A stretch of DNA of 64,000 nt from Amaranthus tricolor (taxonomy: Eukaryota > Streptophyta > Magnoliopsida > Caryophyllales > Amaranthaceae), in the NCBI RefSeq assembly GCF_026212465.1, contig NC_080047.1:43248059-43312058 (forward strand). Direction: 5' to 3'. The translations under genes and the position numbers were made by a program. Positions 37,302 to 49,298 of the stretch are shown here, one piece after another. How positions within the stretch are numbered: the stretch's first letter is position 1; each line of letters opens with the position of its first letter. The notes beneath the pieces are model-generated. The model searched no databases. It worked only from the letters and a program-made list of their open reading frames with translations, and had not been told where the DNA came from.

Positions 37302-37512
37302 CTTCCTCCGTCCCATTGAATTTGCATCGTTTTTCATTTTGCTTTGTCCCACTTAATTTGGATCATTTCTATTTTTGAATAATGACTCACCACTTTCTTT
37401 TTATCTCATCCATACATTTTTAACTTTCTTTTAATTTCATCTACACAATTCATTATCTCTTTTCATTTATTACCACTTTCTTAAAACTTACCTCACTTCC
37501 TCTTTGATACAA
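37302..37512. mobile_element. truncated Stowaway-like MITE
   Basis: Starts TACTTCCTCCGTCCCATTGA, a clear Stowaway-type end, followed by a second similar block (TTTGTCCCACTTAATTTGG). The matching right end is replaced by a small palindrome, TCCTCTTTG...CAAAGAGGA at 37499-37523. Confidence 0.55.
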
Positions 37513-38087
37513 TTCAAAGAGGACAAATGTTTTTATACTCCTTAATGATGGTTGTTGTTGGTAATTTCGTGCTTAAAGATTTATGCTACTTTAACCGTTT
37601 TGGTTATTCATGTTGATTTTGAGTGGTTTTGATTGTTTTAAACATAACTCTTAAGGCTTTAATGATGACAAAGTTCACTAAGAGATTTTAGCTCGGTTGA
37701 AGATATTCTACAAAGAAAATGAGCAAAAGTGTAGAAGAGTATTTATAATGCAAAAGTTTTGAGGTGAAATTTGATACACGTCTACTTTTTTTATCATAAC
37801 TTTTGATAAGAAGATCGTATTAATGCAAGGTTAGTGGTATTGGAAACTAGACTTCGAGAACTTTTCAATGGTATTTTATATGTACAATTCAGACAACCAA
37901 ACAAAAAATGACAACCATTTGAAATTTACTGAAATTGACAGCATAAATATTAAATTTGACTCTTTAAATATCAAAATGCTCACTTTAATTATTTAAAACA
38001 ACACTTTATAGGCTTGTTGTTATTGTTATGTTTTAATGTGAGACGTTCTTATAAAAGGCCCACATATAGACTTTGATAGACTTTATA

Positions 38088-38209
38088 GAAAATTTGAATA
38101 AAATAAGATGTTTTAACAACTTAATTCCAAAAATAAGCTTTGTGAAAACTTAATTCCCAAAATAAGCGTTGGAGTAAGTCGCTATTACTAACAGTAGACT
38201 AAAAAAAAA

Positions 38210-38260
<51 letters not shown>

Positions 38261-38494
38261 AGTTGCTGTTACTAACAGCGACTTAAGGAGTTGACTGGTC
38301 AACTCCCTAAGTCGCTGTTAGTAACAGCGACTTATGGCTTTTATTTATTTATTTATTTTTCTTTCGCTGTTAGTAACAACGATTTACTCAAAGGCTAGGT
38401 TTGGGTGTACGGACGCTTATTTTGGGAATTAATTTTTCATGAAGCTTATTTTTGAAATTAAGTTGTTAAATAATCTTATTTTATTCAAATTTTC
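38088..38494. mobile_element. foldback element with repeated internal palindromes
   Basis: The left arm GAAAATTTGAATAAAATAAG is mirrored at the right by CTTATTTTATTCAAATTTTC; the arms run on for about 95 bp (AACAACTTAATT / AATTAAGTTGTT; AAGCTT / AAGCTT). The centre has a (TA)n run (38213-38257) and then back-to-back palindromes: 38260-38284 (AAGTTGCTGTTA, C, then its near inverse), 38287-38306 (GGAGTTGAC TG GTCAACTCC) and 38308-38334 (TAAGTCGCTGTTA, G, exact inverse). Partial copies of CGCTGTTAGTAACA flank them at about 38178 and 38364. Noncoding. Confidence 0.85.
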
Positions 38495-41400
38495 AGACTT
38501 TATACATCTCAATATTAAATAATCAATGACCCAGCCCATCTACAATTTTATGCGCTTTTGGGTTTCCTGATCGTTAATGTCAGCCCATAAATTATAGAAG
38601 TACCAAGGTATTTAGTTGTTGAATGGTTTTAGTCAATTTTTTGTTATCACACATAAGTCTAATGGCGACAAGTTAAATCAACACCAATTCATGTATGAGA
38701 CGTCTGTAACTCGTACTTGGGTTAAATAGCCCAATAATAAAAATTAATAACATAATTGACCTTTTGTATAGAGTCGCCTTATGATAAGACGGTCTCATAC
38801 AAGAGGGGTTATTAAATTAATGGTTGAAACTATAAACTGCACGTCGATTTTATTTTATGAATTATTTCTATGTAATTTATCTAATTTGAAATAAGCCACA
38901 AATTTATTAGATTAAAATTCAAAGTATACAGATTAAACTGAAATTAGAATTAGATTAAATCTCGTCAATAATACTTTCATGTATAATTTTCATGGTTCCT
39001 ATTAAAGAGAAACACACATACTTGTGATGGCAATTGAGTATTGGGTGTTTATCTCAATTTAAGTAAAAATTGCTTTTTTAAGATAATGTTATGAGTTTGA
39101 TTTTCGCTTAACAGCTTAAATTTGAAGGATATATAGAAATTATGGGTTAGCATGATGATTGAAAGGTATCTCTTTTAGTTTTGGACAAGAATTTGTTTCT
39201 CACTGCCTAAAAGTTAAACAAATTTTTCTCACCCGTTTTTGTCCCTTAAGAATTTTTCGAGTTAAATTAAATCTAGATTTAGTCTATTTATTAATAAGTA
39301 CAAGTGCAACTAATTTTAAAAATTAATTATTGCATTATTCCTATTCATTTGCACCATTTAGTGAAAACTGGAAATCCATCTATAAAGTAATTTAGGGTTT
39401 TGAAAACCATGTACTGGACTCAATTTATGTGTGTTTATATGTTTCAAAAGAAATTCAACATGTTTAATCTTAGAGAAATGATATATACAAGTCAAACATA
39501 GACATTAATTTCATTTTCAAAAATTGAATTATTTTATAATTTTAATATCAATGACACAAATAATGTAATTATTTCAAATAATAAAATAATTAATACTCAT
39601 TTTTCTGAAATTCTTTGTACTTTTAACTCCTTGTATATATGTACACTCCTATATGGAGTATTATACTTCATATATATTATCAACCATTTATTATTTATTA
39701 TTTTGTCGTTCACTAGTATAATCTTCAATAGCCAATAGCCACTATTTCCTACATTTAATTTTATGTAATTATTTTATAATTATTAAAAATATTTTTAATT
39801 TTTTTCTTTTGCTAAACCAGTTTAAATAAAGCTAGGTCGGCCCTTTTAAAAATGTCAAGATATGAATGTACTCAATTATACCTCTTTAGAGGCAATGTTA
39901 CCAATGATATAAAGCTGCATGACGGAAAGTAATGAGGTAAATTATCAAGGACTCGCAATTGATTTGATCACAAAAGATTAATCTTTAAATTTGTTTTAAA
40001 AATACAAATCTTATTTTGGTTAGAGTATTTATTATTTTTTACTGGTATGTAAAATTTTAAATTTTTTTCTGATCACTTAGCCTTATCTTTCTTTCCGTCA
40101 ACATCCAAAAATTCTTTATTTTTTATAATACAAATTAAGTAGAGTATTTATGCTATTTATTAATCAAAGTCAAGGAGCATGTTTTCGTAAATAATTAAAA
40201 ACATAAGCACAAATGTCTTTATGACCTTTTTAGCAAAATATAAAATTTCAAATCACTAACTATAAAATAATTTAAAAATTATTTCAAATGTCTTTATGAC
40301 CCTTTTAAAAAACTATTAATAAAATTTTTTAATTTTCCAAAAAATAAAAAATGTGTTTCACTTCCATGAATTAAAGTGTTGCATATATTTTATAAGTAAT
40401 TAGAGCTCTTTCTATCATTGTCATATGGTTTGGGATGATATCTCTTAAATTATGAATAACTGTACGCAGCTCTTGTTTCCACGATTATATGTTGGCATTG
40501 ATAATAAGTCCAGCTCAATTAAAGATGGTATTAGAGTAGTCGACAATTTTCGATCAACTAAAAAAAATTTCTATAAATATAACTTGTGGGTTAAAAAATA
40601 TGGCGTTTTCGCCCAATTCAAAAATTGGCTCACATGTATAAGGAGTATTAGAAAATAACCCGTAGGTGATCCAACATCAAAAAATAGAGAGATATTGACT
40701 AACATATAAGCTTAATGGGCTATTCTTCTTATTGCCAATTGATTTTATAATGAAATATCATCGGGATTGTACGTAGTCAACTCTACTCTTGTGTGGCTGT
40801 TGTTGTAAAAAATAAAAATAAAAAATTCACCAAGTACACCCAATGCTACTAATTAGTGAATAAGTTGTATAGACGGCTACACAAGTGGGTTTAGGTGAAT
40901 CACTACTAGTTTATGATCATCGGTTCTTTTTCTAATTTTCTTTTTCTATGAGGTTGACAATGATAGTGAATGGTCGTTATCATCACTAAACAACATATAC
41001 TTGTGTGACCACCAGAATACATCATTGTAAATTATAGATTGTGTATATGTATGCACATTGCATAACTCTCCCTTCTCTTGGGACCAAATTTATCATGTAT
41101 CCATCAATAACCACATTTTCATATTTTCACAAAGTTTTTTTCTTTCTAAATTGATAGTTAGTAAACTTTTGTGTTCTAATTTGTTTGCAATCACAAATTA
41201 ATTTTATAATATATTTAATATCATTAGATGATAACTATTAGTTAATTTTTTTTGGTTGAGATAACTTATTGACATGTTTTTAAAAACAAACATGACAAAA
41301 GATAACGAATTTGATTCTTATCAACTTCAAGTGTACTACTTAAGGTCATGTATGAGGATTTATAAGCTATATTCACATTTTTAAGCGAAAGTACTCTTAT

Positions 41401-42117
41401 GACGTGTATAACATATATAAAATATATTAATATATGTTATGATTATAACCATCAAATTAAACTTTTGATTGAGATGATTTCTTACTTATGCATTCAAAAA
41501 ACCTAATTTTCACACAATTGTTGTTAAATTTTAATTTTTTTCATTACTCAATCTTCCATGTGGTCTCCCTCACTCTTTTTCTTAAAATTAATATTAATAT
41601 ATTATTAAATGAGACATGCGATTGGAATCGAAAGATGTCGTAAGATCTTAAGATTTTAAGAAATTAGAAAAATTATTGTGCATTTTATTTTATAATCCCC
41701 TAAAACTAAAATTAGTAGCTAATTACTCATGAATTAGTAAAAGTAAAAAGAGGGACCATTAGATGAGAATTTAGATCACCATAAAAATGACGTGACCACA
41801 ACGCTAAGCTCACGTAGGATTAAGAAAAGTAGTAGTAGAGGACACCGACAAAAGAAAAAACACACCATAGTGGGCAACCGTAGCCGGTAGACGGTAGACC
41901 CCCACATCCATATATAATAATAATCCCTCTCGCATCATATTGATACAACAGAAAATGACATGAATTGAGATAAAAAAATAATAATAAATTTAAAAAGACA
42001 ATATAATTGTGAGAATGAGATTAAAAAGTGAAAAAATTAAAAACAAAATGATAGAAACATTACAAACAAATGAAAAAATTGCAAAATAAAATGATTAAAA
42101 CAATGCCAAAAATTACT
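38495..42117. other. gene-free stretch
   Basis: AT-rich with no coding exon recognised. GACGGTCTCATACA at about 38789 belongs to a GAGACGGTCTC repeat family seen elsewhere in the window. An ATG frame at 40452-40658 (68 codons, ending LTCIRSIRK) matches no family that I know. Purine-rich sequence at 41820-41880 has no frame of note. Confidence 0.45.
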
Positions 42118-42382
42118 ACTCCAAATTTTTTATTCACCCTAATAGTCTCATTTGACTGAACACATTTGTCAATTCAATTATTTTATTATTAATATCTCTA
42201 ATTGTGCATAAATAAAAATTGCAAAAAGTTGATATTAATAATATTTGCATTGAAATAAATCAAATAAGATCCAACTTTACTATTTTATAAATTATAAATT
42301 AAAAATAAAATACAAGTTAAGAGTAATTGGTGAATAGTGTTAAAAGTAAAATAAAACTATTAGAGTGAGTAAAAGGGAGTAT
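42118..42382. mobile_element. family A MITE copy
   Basis: CACCCTAATAGTCTCATTTG at the left, core AAAATTGCAAAAAGTTGATA and AAATAAATCAAATAAGATCC, TTGGTGAATAGTG, and the right end AGAGTGAGTAAAAGGGAGTA. Confidence 0.65.
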
Positions 42383-42720
42383 TATTTTAATAACCTTTTG
42401 TCTTATTCAATTTGCTATATTGATTATTTTAATATAAAAGATTTCTTTTAATAAATTTGGTAAAATGATTAAGAGAATGCTAAAATTTATTATTATTAAT
42501 CTTTTTTTATTTTATTAAATATTCGTATACATGTAACTTCTTTGATGTACATAAATAAAAAATATACTCTTACATAATTTGATAAATACATTATTATTTA
42601 ATTATAGTCACGAGTTCAATTATTGCTATTCGTTTGATCTCCTCCTTCAAAAGAAGATCAATTCCTCTTCTCTCTAAATACGAATGAGAGGAAATGCTAT
42701 CTTAATAATTTTCAACTATT

Positions 42721-43036
42721 AATACTTTCTCCATTTTATAATACTTGGTACATTTCTTGACAATTTTATATTACTTGCTACATTTCTATTTTTAGTTTAA
42801 AACAACCATATAAATATCTACTTTACCCTTATTTTTATCCTACTCTATACCTCATTAACTTTTATATTTATATATAACTATCTACTTTACCCCTATTTTT
42901 AGTACAAAAGTTATTTTCTTTTTTTTTTCATGTTCAATTTAGAATTAAAATGGAGGGTATAATTGTCTTTTATATATTGTGCCTACCTTTTCTTAATTTT
43001 TAAGCCCATGCAAATGTAGCAACAAAAACAGAATAG
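42721..43036. mobile_element. family C MITE, inverted relative to 21341
   Basis: Left end TACTTTCTCCATTTTATAAT. The right part GCAAATGTAGCAACAAAAAC is the inverse of the family C start. An inner duplication repeats ATCTACTTTACCC(T/C)TATTTTT. Confidence 0.55.
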
Positions 43037-43322
43037 AGAAAACATATAAAAAGCTTGCTATTAAACACCCACAACATTTGTTAATGAGGATATATTTACT
43101 AATATATTAAAAAATTAAGAATCTATCATCTAATCACGCTTTAAAATATATTATGAATAATTTGCGAATTATAACCTTAATATTTAGCATTTTTTGCAAA
43201 TTACAGCCTAAATATTAACCACCAATATATCAGAGCTTATATATTCAGGCCAAAAATACAAAACTTCACTAGATAACGTAAAATTCCAAATACCAAAGCG
43301 ATTGCAACGAGTATTATTTTTT

Positions 43323-43562
43323 AGGGAAATTTGCAAAAAAACACCTTTTTTGCAAAGAAACACCTTTTATAATTTTTTTTGTAAAGGAACACCTTTTTTG
43401 CCAGTCATCGCCGGAAAGTTGACAAAAGTCACCGGAAACTGATTTAAGGTGTCTTTTTTTAAAAAAAGTCTCTTAAAAGGTGTTTTTTTACAAAAAAAAT
43501 TATAAAAGGTGTTTCTTTGCAAAAAAGGGGTTTTAAAAGGTGTTTTTTTTGCAAATTTCCCT
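43323..43562. repeat. shorter hairpin copy with a shortened left arm
   Basis: Same ends and right arm as the 323-bp hairpin, but the left arm jumps from ACACCTTTTTTGCC to the centre, losing the CAGTTTCCGGTGAC part. The centre reads TGCCAGTCATCGCCGG. A deletion derivative of the same family. Confidence 0.85.
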
Positions 43563-44034
43563 TATTATTATTATTATTAATTTTTTTTTATTTTTTTTAT
43601 ATAATAATAAAAATAAATTTTTTTAAAAAAAATTATATTAATAATAAAAATAAAAATAAAAATAAAAACAAAAATTTTAAAAAAAGTTAAAAAAAATTTA
43701 AAAAATTTATTAATAATAAAAAAAATAAAAAGTATAAAAAAATATAAAATAACAATAATAATAATTAAAAATAATAATAATAATAATAAAATTAAAAATA
43801 AAAATTAAATTAAAAAAATATTTTTTTTAAAAAAAATAAGAATAATAATATTTATTATTATTATTATTATTATTAATTTTTTTAAAATTTTTTTAACTTT
43901 TTTTAAAATTTTTGTTTTTATTTTTATTTTTATTTTTATTATTAATATTATTTTTTAAAAAAAAAATTTATTTTAATTATTATATAAAAAAAAATTTAAA
44001 AAAAATTTTAAAAAAAATAATAATAATAATAATT

Positions 44035-44357
44035 AGGGAAATTTGCAAATAAACACCTTTTAAAACCCTTTTTTGTAAAGAAACACCTTTTATAATTTTT
44101 TTTTGTAAAAAAACACCTTTTAAGAGACTTTTTTTTAAAAAAAACACTTTAAATCAGTTTCCGGTGACTTTGGTCAACTTTCCGGCGTTGACTGGCATAG
44201 TCAACGCCGGAAAGTTGACAAAAGTCACCGGAAACTGATTTAAGGTGTTTTTTTTTAAAAAAAGTCTCTTAAAAGGTGTTTTTTTACAAAAAAAATTATA
44301 AAAGGTGTTTTTTTACAAAAAAGTGGTTTTAAAAGGTGTTTCTTTTCAAATTTCCCT
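44035..44357. repeat. long near-perfect hairpin, 159-bp arms, 5-bp loop
   Basis: Arms 44035-44193 and 44199-44357 are equal in length and almost perfectly complementary; the loop GGCAT is at 44194-44198. Within each arm the motif ACACCTTTT recurs about every 33 bp. The centre carries CCGGTGAC, GTCAACTTTCCGGCG and TTGACT on both arms. A transcript through it would fold into one long stem. Confidence 0.93.
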
Positions 44358-44453
44358 ATTTTTTATAACGAACAATCTCTGGGCACTTGTTAGCTTTTGC
44401 CCCATAAAAATAAAACCCTCCATTTTGTACTTTATTATTATTATTATTATTTA

Positions 44454-44462
44454 TTATATAAG
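44454..44462 (+). promoter_or_regulatory. TATA-like box of the bHLH gene
   Basis: TATATAAGG lies about 120 bp upstream of the ATG at 44575, following a (TTA)n run. Reasonable core promoter position; inferred. Confidence 0.45.
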
Positions 44463-44574
44463 GTGTAGATATAATAGACAAATATATACCCCATAAAGCC
44501 AGAACCAAACATTATAGTACTATTATCAACTTATAAGCTGCTTCAATCTCATCATCCCCTTCTTCCTTCTAAAC

Positions 44575-47500
44575 ATGGAGCAGTTTCCAGAAGATTTTCC
44601 AAACAGTTCTTTATCAGAAATGGAGAATTATTACCGTTTTTTAGCTGCTAATGGAAGTGTAAACGGCGTCGTTAATTGTCCATTAAAATTTAAAAACAAT
44701 TATAGTAGTAGTGGAAGCTGTACACCGTCGTTTTACAGTGGTTTAATGAATGAAACGACAGAAGCGAAAGCTTTAGCTGCTTCAAGGATTCACCATAAAG
44801 AAGCAGAGAAAAGGAGAAGAGAAAGAATTAATTCTCATCTTGATCGTCTTCGTTCTATTCTTCCTTGTACTTCTAAGGTACTCCCTACTCCGATCCCTCC
44901 CTTCTTATATTATTGATTAATCTTTGTAATTAATCATAATACCATAAATTATTGTATTAATTAATCATTCAAAATTAATGATTTTAATTTTGTTTTTTTA
45001 ATGGAGATAAGGTTGGAGAATTAATGATTTTAATGGAGAATCTCGTATAGGTAAAGAGATAGAAAATTAATCATTCTTATAGATATAAATAGTGAGAATC
45101 GAATTTTCCATTAGTTTGTTACTTGATTTTCCACTAGTTTAGTAATTAGGGTTTTTCTATCTAAACAACCATGTGGGTGTTTGAGTTATTATTTGTTACA
45201 ATCTGTTTGTTAGTCGGTATTAAACAGTGAGAATGATATTGAAAAGTTAGTGACAATTTTATGTTTATAATTATTGTCCTTTAATTATCTCATTTTTCTT
45301 TATAAAATTCATTTAATTGTATTATAATTTAAAACAAAGATTTTAGGTGATATTTGTGAAAAAAAAAGTTTTATGATTAATTTTCATTACCATAAATTGA
45401 TATTATAAATATAATTAAAATTTATAATATATATAATTTCTATAACCACTATCAATAACCAAATAAGTTATTTTTTATAATTAGTGGGTTTTTGTCTTAT
45501 AGAAGAATGTTTTTTTTTTTTTAGCATTTTAAGTTAATAAGGGAGATGGAGTACATGGACGGTGTGAAGAAATTGATTAGGTTTTTGTCTAATTACTCCT
45601 AATTTTCTAGATTATAAACATCTTAGATAATATAAATTGAAATTAATACTAATATTTCTGATAGGACCTCAAATTATTGCTTTATCACGTTAATTTAATT
45701 AGTAAAACTAAAACACTACTCCATTATTTTACCTCATGTAAAGTTATGTATTACTCCACATGTAGGATTTTAGAAAACATGTGAAATATTCACATATAGT
45801 ACTTGTATAGAACTTGTGCAATGCACGGAGTTGTTAGTATAAAAATATATATAAATTACATGTAATTTTATGATTTCTATCGATGACGGATCTAGGATTC
45901 AAAATTATGGATAGCACCATCGTGTATCACATCCCAAAGAATTTTCATTGCTCCGAATAAGTTCCTGTTCAAAAATTACTTACCCTTGATAAACATATTT
46001 TAAAAGGCCATGTTAAGATTTTTATTTACTGAAATCAACACAATTTGCAAAAAATGTTGCTTAAATAATTTAGAAATTTTTTTTTAACCAAAGATACTAT
46101 TAATTAGACATTTTTTGCAAAAGGTTTTGAAATCAATTCACATAATAGTAGTGATAGCATCAAATTTATTTAACTTAAAAATCCTTTAATCATGAATCAT
46201 ATGTCATTTATCAAGTTAAAAATTATCTTTTTGATATTTATTACATGAATAAAATTGAGTCTAATAAAAGATATTTCGTAATAAATTTTAAAATAAACAT
46301 CAATTGTTAGATGTAATTAAAAATAAGGATCCAAGTCAAAATTTAACATTCAATATATATGTATAAACAAGTTTTTGAAATCACAATTATGTAGTGCTTG
46401 GGAATAAGTATTTCGTTTCAAATTATAGATTTCAATATTTATGAAATCATAAATGATGAGAATAACAAGGTTTGGGTAGTCATTCTCAAATTTTTCAACT
46501 TTAAAAATAATGGTGGAATTAATCCAAATCTAAATTTAAAAATTTTTAATTTACCAAATAAAAAATTTAAACAAATTTTAAATTTTCAAATGAAATCATA
46601 ATTTTTAATATGCATTAAAGAATTTAGATTTGCATTTCTATAAATTGTGTGTGGTGCATTTAATTACAATTTAATTAATATGCATTCACTAATATATATG
46701 CCTTATATATTCTACAAAGTAAATTATGTGTAGAATAATTGCATCAAAGCCATGGGTACATAAGGGTCACGGGTTCGAATCTCATTATCTTTCATTTCAA
46801 ATAGAATATTTAGCTAACACCATATATGAGAAGAACATGTGTTGCATCACAGTTCTAGTCACAGTTCTAGCCCAAGAGGCTCTCGTATGCGTGATAGATA
46901 AAATTTATCATGAAGCTTTGACTTAAACTTTTGATTGAATTAGCTTGCCGACATTCATTTGGGCATAGACATAGAGTAGTACTATGACCTTATTTGGCTA
47001 GTGAGTACCAAGTTTTGGGTTGAAGATTGAACTTTAGATTGCAATTAGTTAGGTACTCAGGATCATTACAATATTATTGAATGAATCATATGATATGAAG
47101 ATATAAATGAGTAGTTAAGTATTATTTTGTTACAAGAATAGGGGTTTATTCTCAAATTTTGGATATCATATTTTTATGTCAATTGAACGTAATAATTGTC
47201 TATGATAAAATTGAATTTTTGTTACAGTTTTATAAAATATAAGAAAAACCTTTAAATCAGTCTTTTTATAATTTTCATATTAATCATTACAAATATAAGT
47301 ATACTAAAAAAATTTCAATGTCATTAATTTTGCAACGTTTTCAAGTTACTTTTTTATTTTTCCATATTTTTAAAATCGATAAATAAATCATGATCTCACT
47401 CATCTTATAATTTGCAAACCTTATTTTTGGTGTTTCGTTTACATATTAAAAAAAAAGTTAAATTAAGATTAATTAATGGAAGAACTATGATCAATTAAAA

Positions 47501-49298
47501 AATAAAAATAACAAGAAATTACGTGTGCTAATTCCATATTCTTCAAGTTTTCAAGTCCATTGTCCATTTTTCTTTTCGTATGATACCTCAAAAAAAAATT
47601 GTGTGAAATTTTTTCTTTCTATTTTTGTGCAAATTTATATACATAAACAAAACAAAGATAAGAGTGAACAAAAAAATGCATATTTGACCATAAATAGCTT
47701 CTAGCATTTGCAGAGATTCTTCAGTTTCAGATTGAAAATGTCTCACTTTCCATACACAAAAACTCACATTTTCTTTTTCAAAAAACAAAATATAGTAAAA
47801 AAAAAAAAAAAAAAAAAACAAACAAACAACATCATCATCACCGCGTGAACAAAAAGAAATGCAAAATTTTGGAATATTCATCATGCCTACTCTAGTCTTC
47901 GGTGAAAATCAAACAAAATGAGTAAAAATAATAAAAAAATAAAAAATTTATTTTATAAGGAAGAAAAGAATAGTAAACGTGTAAATGACAATAAAAGAAA
48001 GAATATGGTTATTAAAACTAAAAATAAGAACAGGGTATTCACATATTCTTAATAAATGAAATAATTTTATGGTGAGATCATATTTATTGGACTGATTCGT
48101 GTATATTTAGTGTATTAATTTGATCACTTATAATTTTAAAGTGATTAATTAGAAATATATTCTAATTATATAAGCTCGTCTCATGGTGAGTTTGTCTTAT
48201 GATGAAATAGTCTCCACAAACTATTTGGTAATTTCATAAGAGAGGACAAAACAAAACAATGTTAATATTTTGAGATAAAGAGTATTTTTAATATTAAAAA
48301 TTATTTTGGGTATTTGTGAGGCAGTAAAGAAATATGCTTTTTCTAGAATTTTAACCATGCTCATCTATCTTTAGGGTTCAGACTTGAGACTTAGGGGTTC
48401 ATCATACAAAGAAAGTATTTCTTTTTTTAATATTCCTTTACTAAATTTAATTATAAACAAACAATTAATTATATAACAAATGTACTTCCTTCGTTCTAAT
48501 TTACTTGACGTTTTCTTTTTCATTTAATCCAATATACTAATTAAATTCTTAATATCTTTAATTATGTATAATAAAAACTTATAAAAATTTAATATTAGAT
48601 ATCAATCAAAAAAGATCTCACTTGACTATGTTTTAACCTAGATTAGAAACTAATCACAAATTAACAGTGATGAATGAATAGTGTTATTTTTTTAATGTTA
48701 CAACTAATTTAGAACGGAAGAAGTATTATACTAAATCGATGCATATCACCTGATCTTAATCAAAGATAAGGATTTTTCTATTTTCAGTGTAAAATAATTT
48801 ATTATAAATAAAAAAGTGTTTTATTAACATAAGTTTATTTATTTTGTTATCAAAAAACAGACAGACAAAGCAACACTGCTTTCCAAGGTAGTGCAGCGAG
48901 TGTTGGAGCTAAAACGGCAAACCTCGGAGCTTCATCAAAATCACAATTTAATGATTCCTTCCGAAAACGACGAGTTTTCTGTTTACATTCACAATAATAA
49001 TAATAATAATAATAATATTTTATTAAAAGCTTCATTATGTTGTGAAGATAGGCCAGATCTTTTTAACGATCTAAATGGAGTATTAAATTCTTTGAATTTA
49101 AAAACTCTAAGGGCGGATATATCGTCCCTTGGAGGTCGAATTCAAAGTGTTTTTATCGTTAGCGTTAATAACGGATCTTCGAGCGATGAATGTGCCGTGT
49201 TTTTAAGGGATGCTTTGAAAGGTATTGTTCAACCATCCGGTTCCGAGGCACGGTTAAAGCGTCGACGTAGAGTTTTCGATGCCGTTGTTGATTGTTAA
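44575..49298 (+). CDS. bHLH transcription factor, bHLH30/32/106/107-like
   Basis: Nuclear DNA-binding regulator. Exons 44575-44877 and 48861-49298 with a GT/AG phase-0 intron give 246 codons plus TAA. The bHLH domain spans about residues 72-121 and is split by the intron between the helix-1/loop half (HHKEAEKRRRERINSHLDRL...SK) and TDKATLLSKVVQRVLELKRQ. The basic region has His74, Glu78 and Arg82 at the positions that read E-box/G-box DNA. TDKA and LELKRQTSEL point to the plant group containing AtbHLH30, 32 (TMO5-like), 51, 106 and 107. An ACT-like C-terminal region follows (LLKASLCCEDRPDLFNDL ... GGRIQSVFIV, about 154-205), then a basic tail LKRRRR. Residues 146-153 are eight asparagines from an AAT microsatellite. 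The 3,983-bp intron holds several transposon remnants. The subgroup is a recollection; the bHLH call is firm. Confidence 0.9.
45180..45475. mobile_element. hAT-like MITE remnant in the bHLH intron
   Basis: CTGTTTGTTAGTCGGTATTA with GAGAATGATATTG near the left and ACCACTATCAATAACCAAAT near the right are worn inverted ends similar to the element at 12413-12724. Confidence 0.4.
45885..45960. repeat. fragment of the GGCGGATTTA element
   Basis: GATGACGGATCTAGGATTC followed by ATTATGGATAGCACCA aligns with the left end of the element at 16210 (GTGGCGGATTTAAAATCC, CTATGGATAGCACCA). Confidence 0.6.
46735..46800 (+). repeat. possible tRNA-derived SINE fragment in the bHLH intron
   Basis: GGGTCACGGGTTCGAATCTC contains a near-perfect pol III B box (GGTTCGAATC). 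A worn A-box-like segment lies about 35 bp upstream. No tRNA cloverleaf is supported. Confidence 0.35.
47796..47818. repeat. A-run in the bHLH intron
   Basis: About 23 consecutive A followed by CAAACAAACAAC. Could be a retroposon tail; no source was identified. Confidence 0.8.
48483..48728. mobile_element. family A MITE near the bHLH intron acceptor
   Basis: TACTTCCTTCGTTCTAATTT at the left and AATTTAGAACGGAAGAAGTA at the right are good inverted repeats. The core includes AAACTTATAAAAATTTAATA, AAAAGATCTCACTTGACTAT and GTGATGAATGAATAGTG. It lies about 130 bp before the acceptor at 48860. Confidence 0.8.

Larger units (their letters stand above)
43323..44357. mobile_element. composite hairpin element upstream of the bHLH gene
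   Basis: Three nested parts: a 240-bp hairpin element (43323-43562), an extremely AT-rich inverted region (43563-44034) and a 323-bp hairpin (44035-44357). Both hairpins start AGGGAAATTTGCAAA and end CAAATTTCCCT, so the whole has hairpin units as its outer ends. The middle is itself palindromic: TAAAAATAAAAACAAAAATT at the left is mirrored by AATTTTTGTTTTTATTTTTA at the right. No coding sequence. The right edge is about 97 bp upstream of the TATA-like box and 218 bp upstream of the bHLH ATG. It may be one foldback transposon or two insertions around an AT-rich palindrome. Confidence 0.85.

Noticed and set aside
46735..46800. tRNA gene
   Set aside because: Only the B-box region fits; no acceptor stem or anticodon arm could be paired.
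47588..47884. 98-codon minus-strand frame in the bHLH intron
   Set aside because: Dominated by the translated A/T run (poly-Phe); no protein signature.
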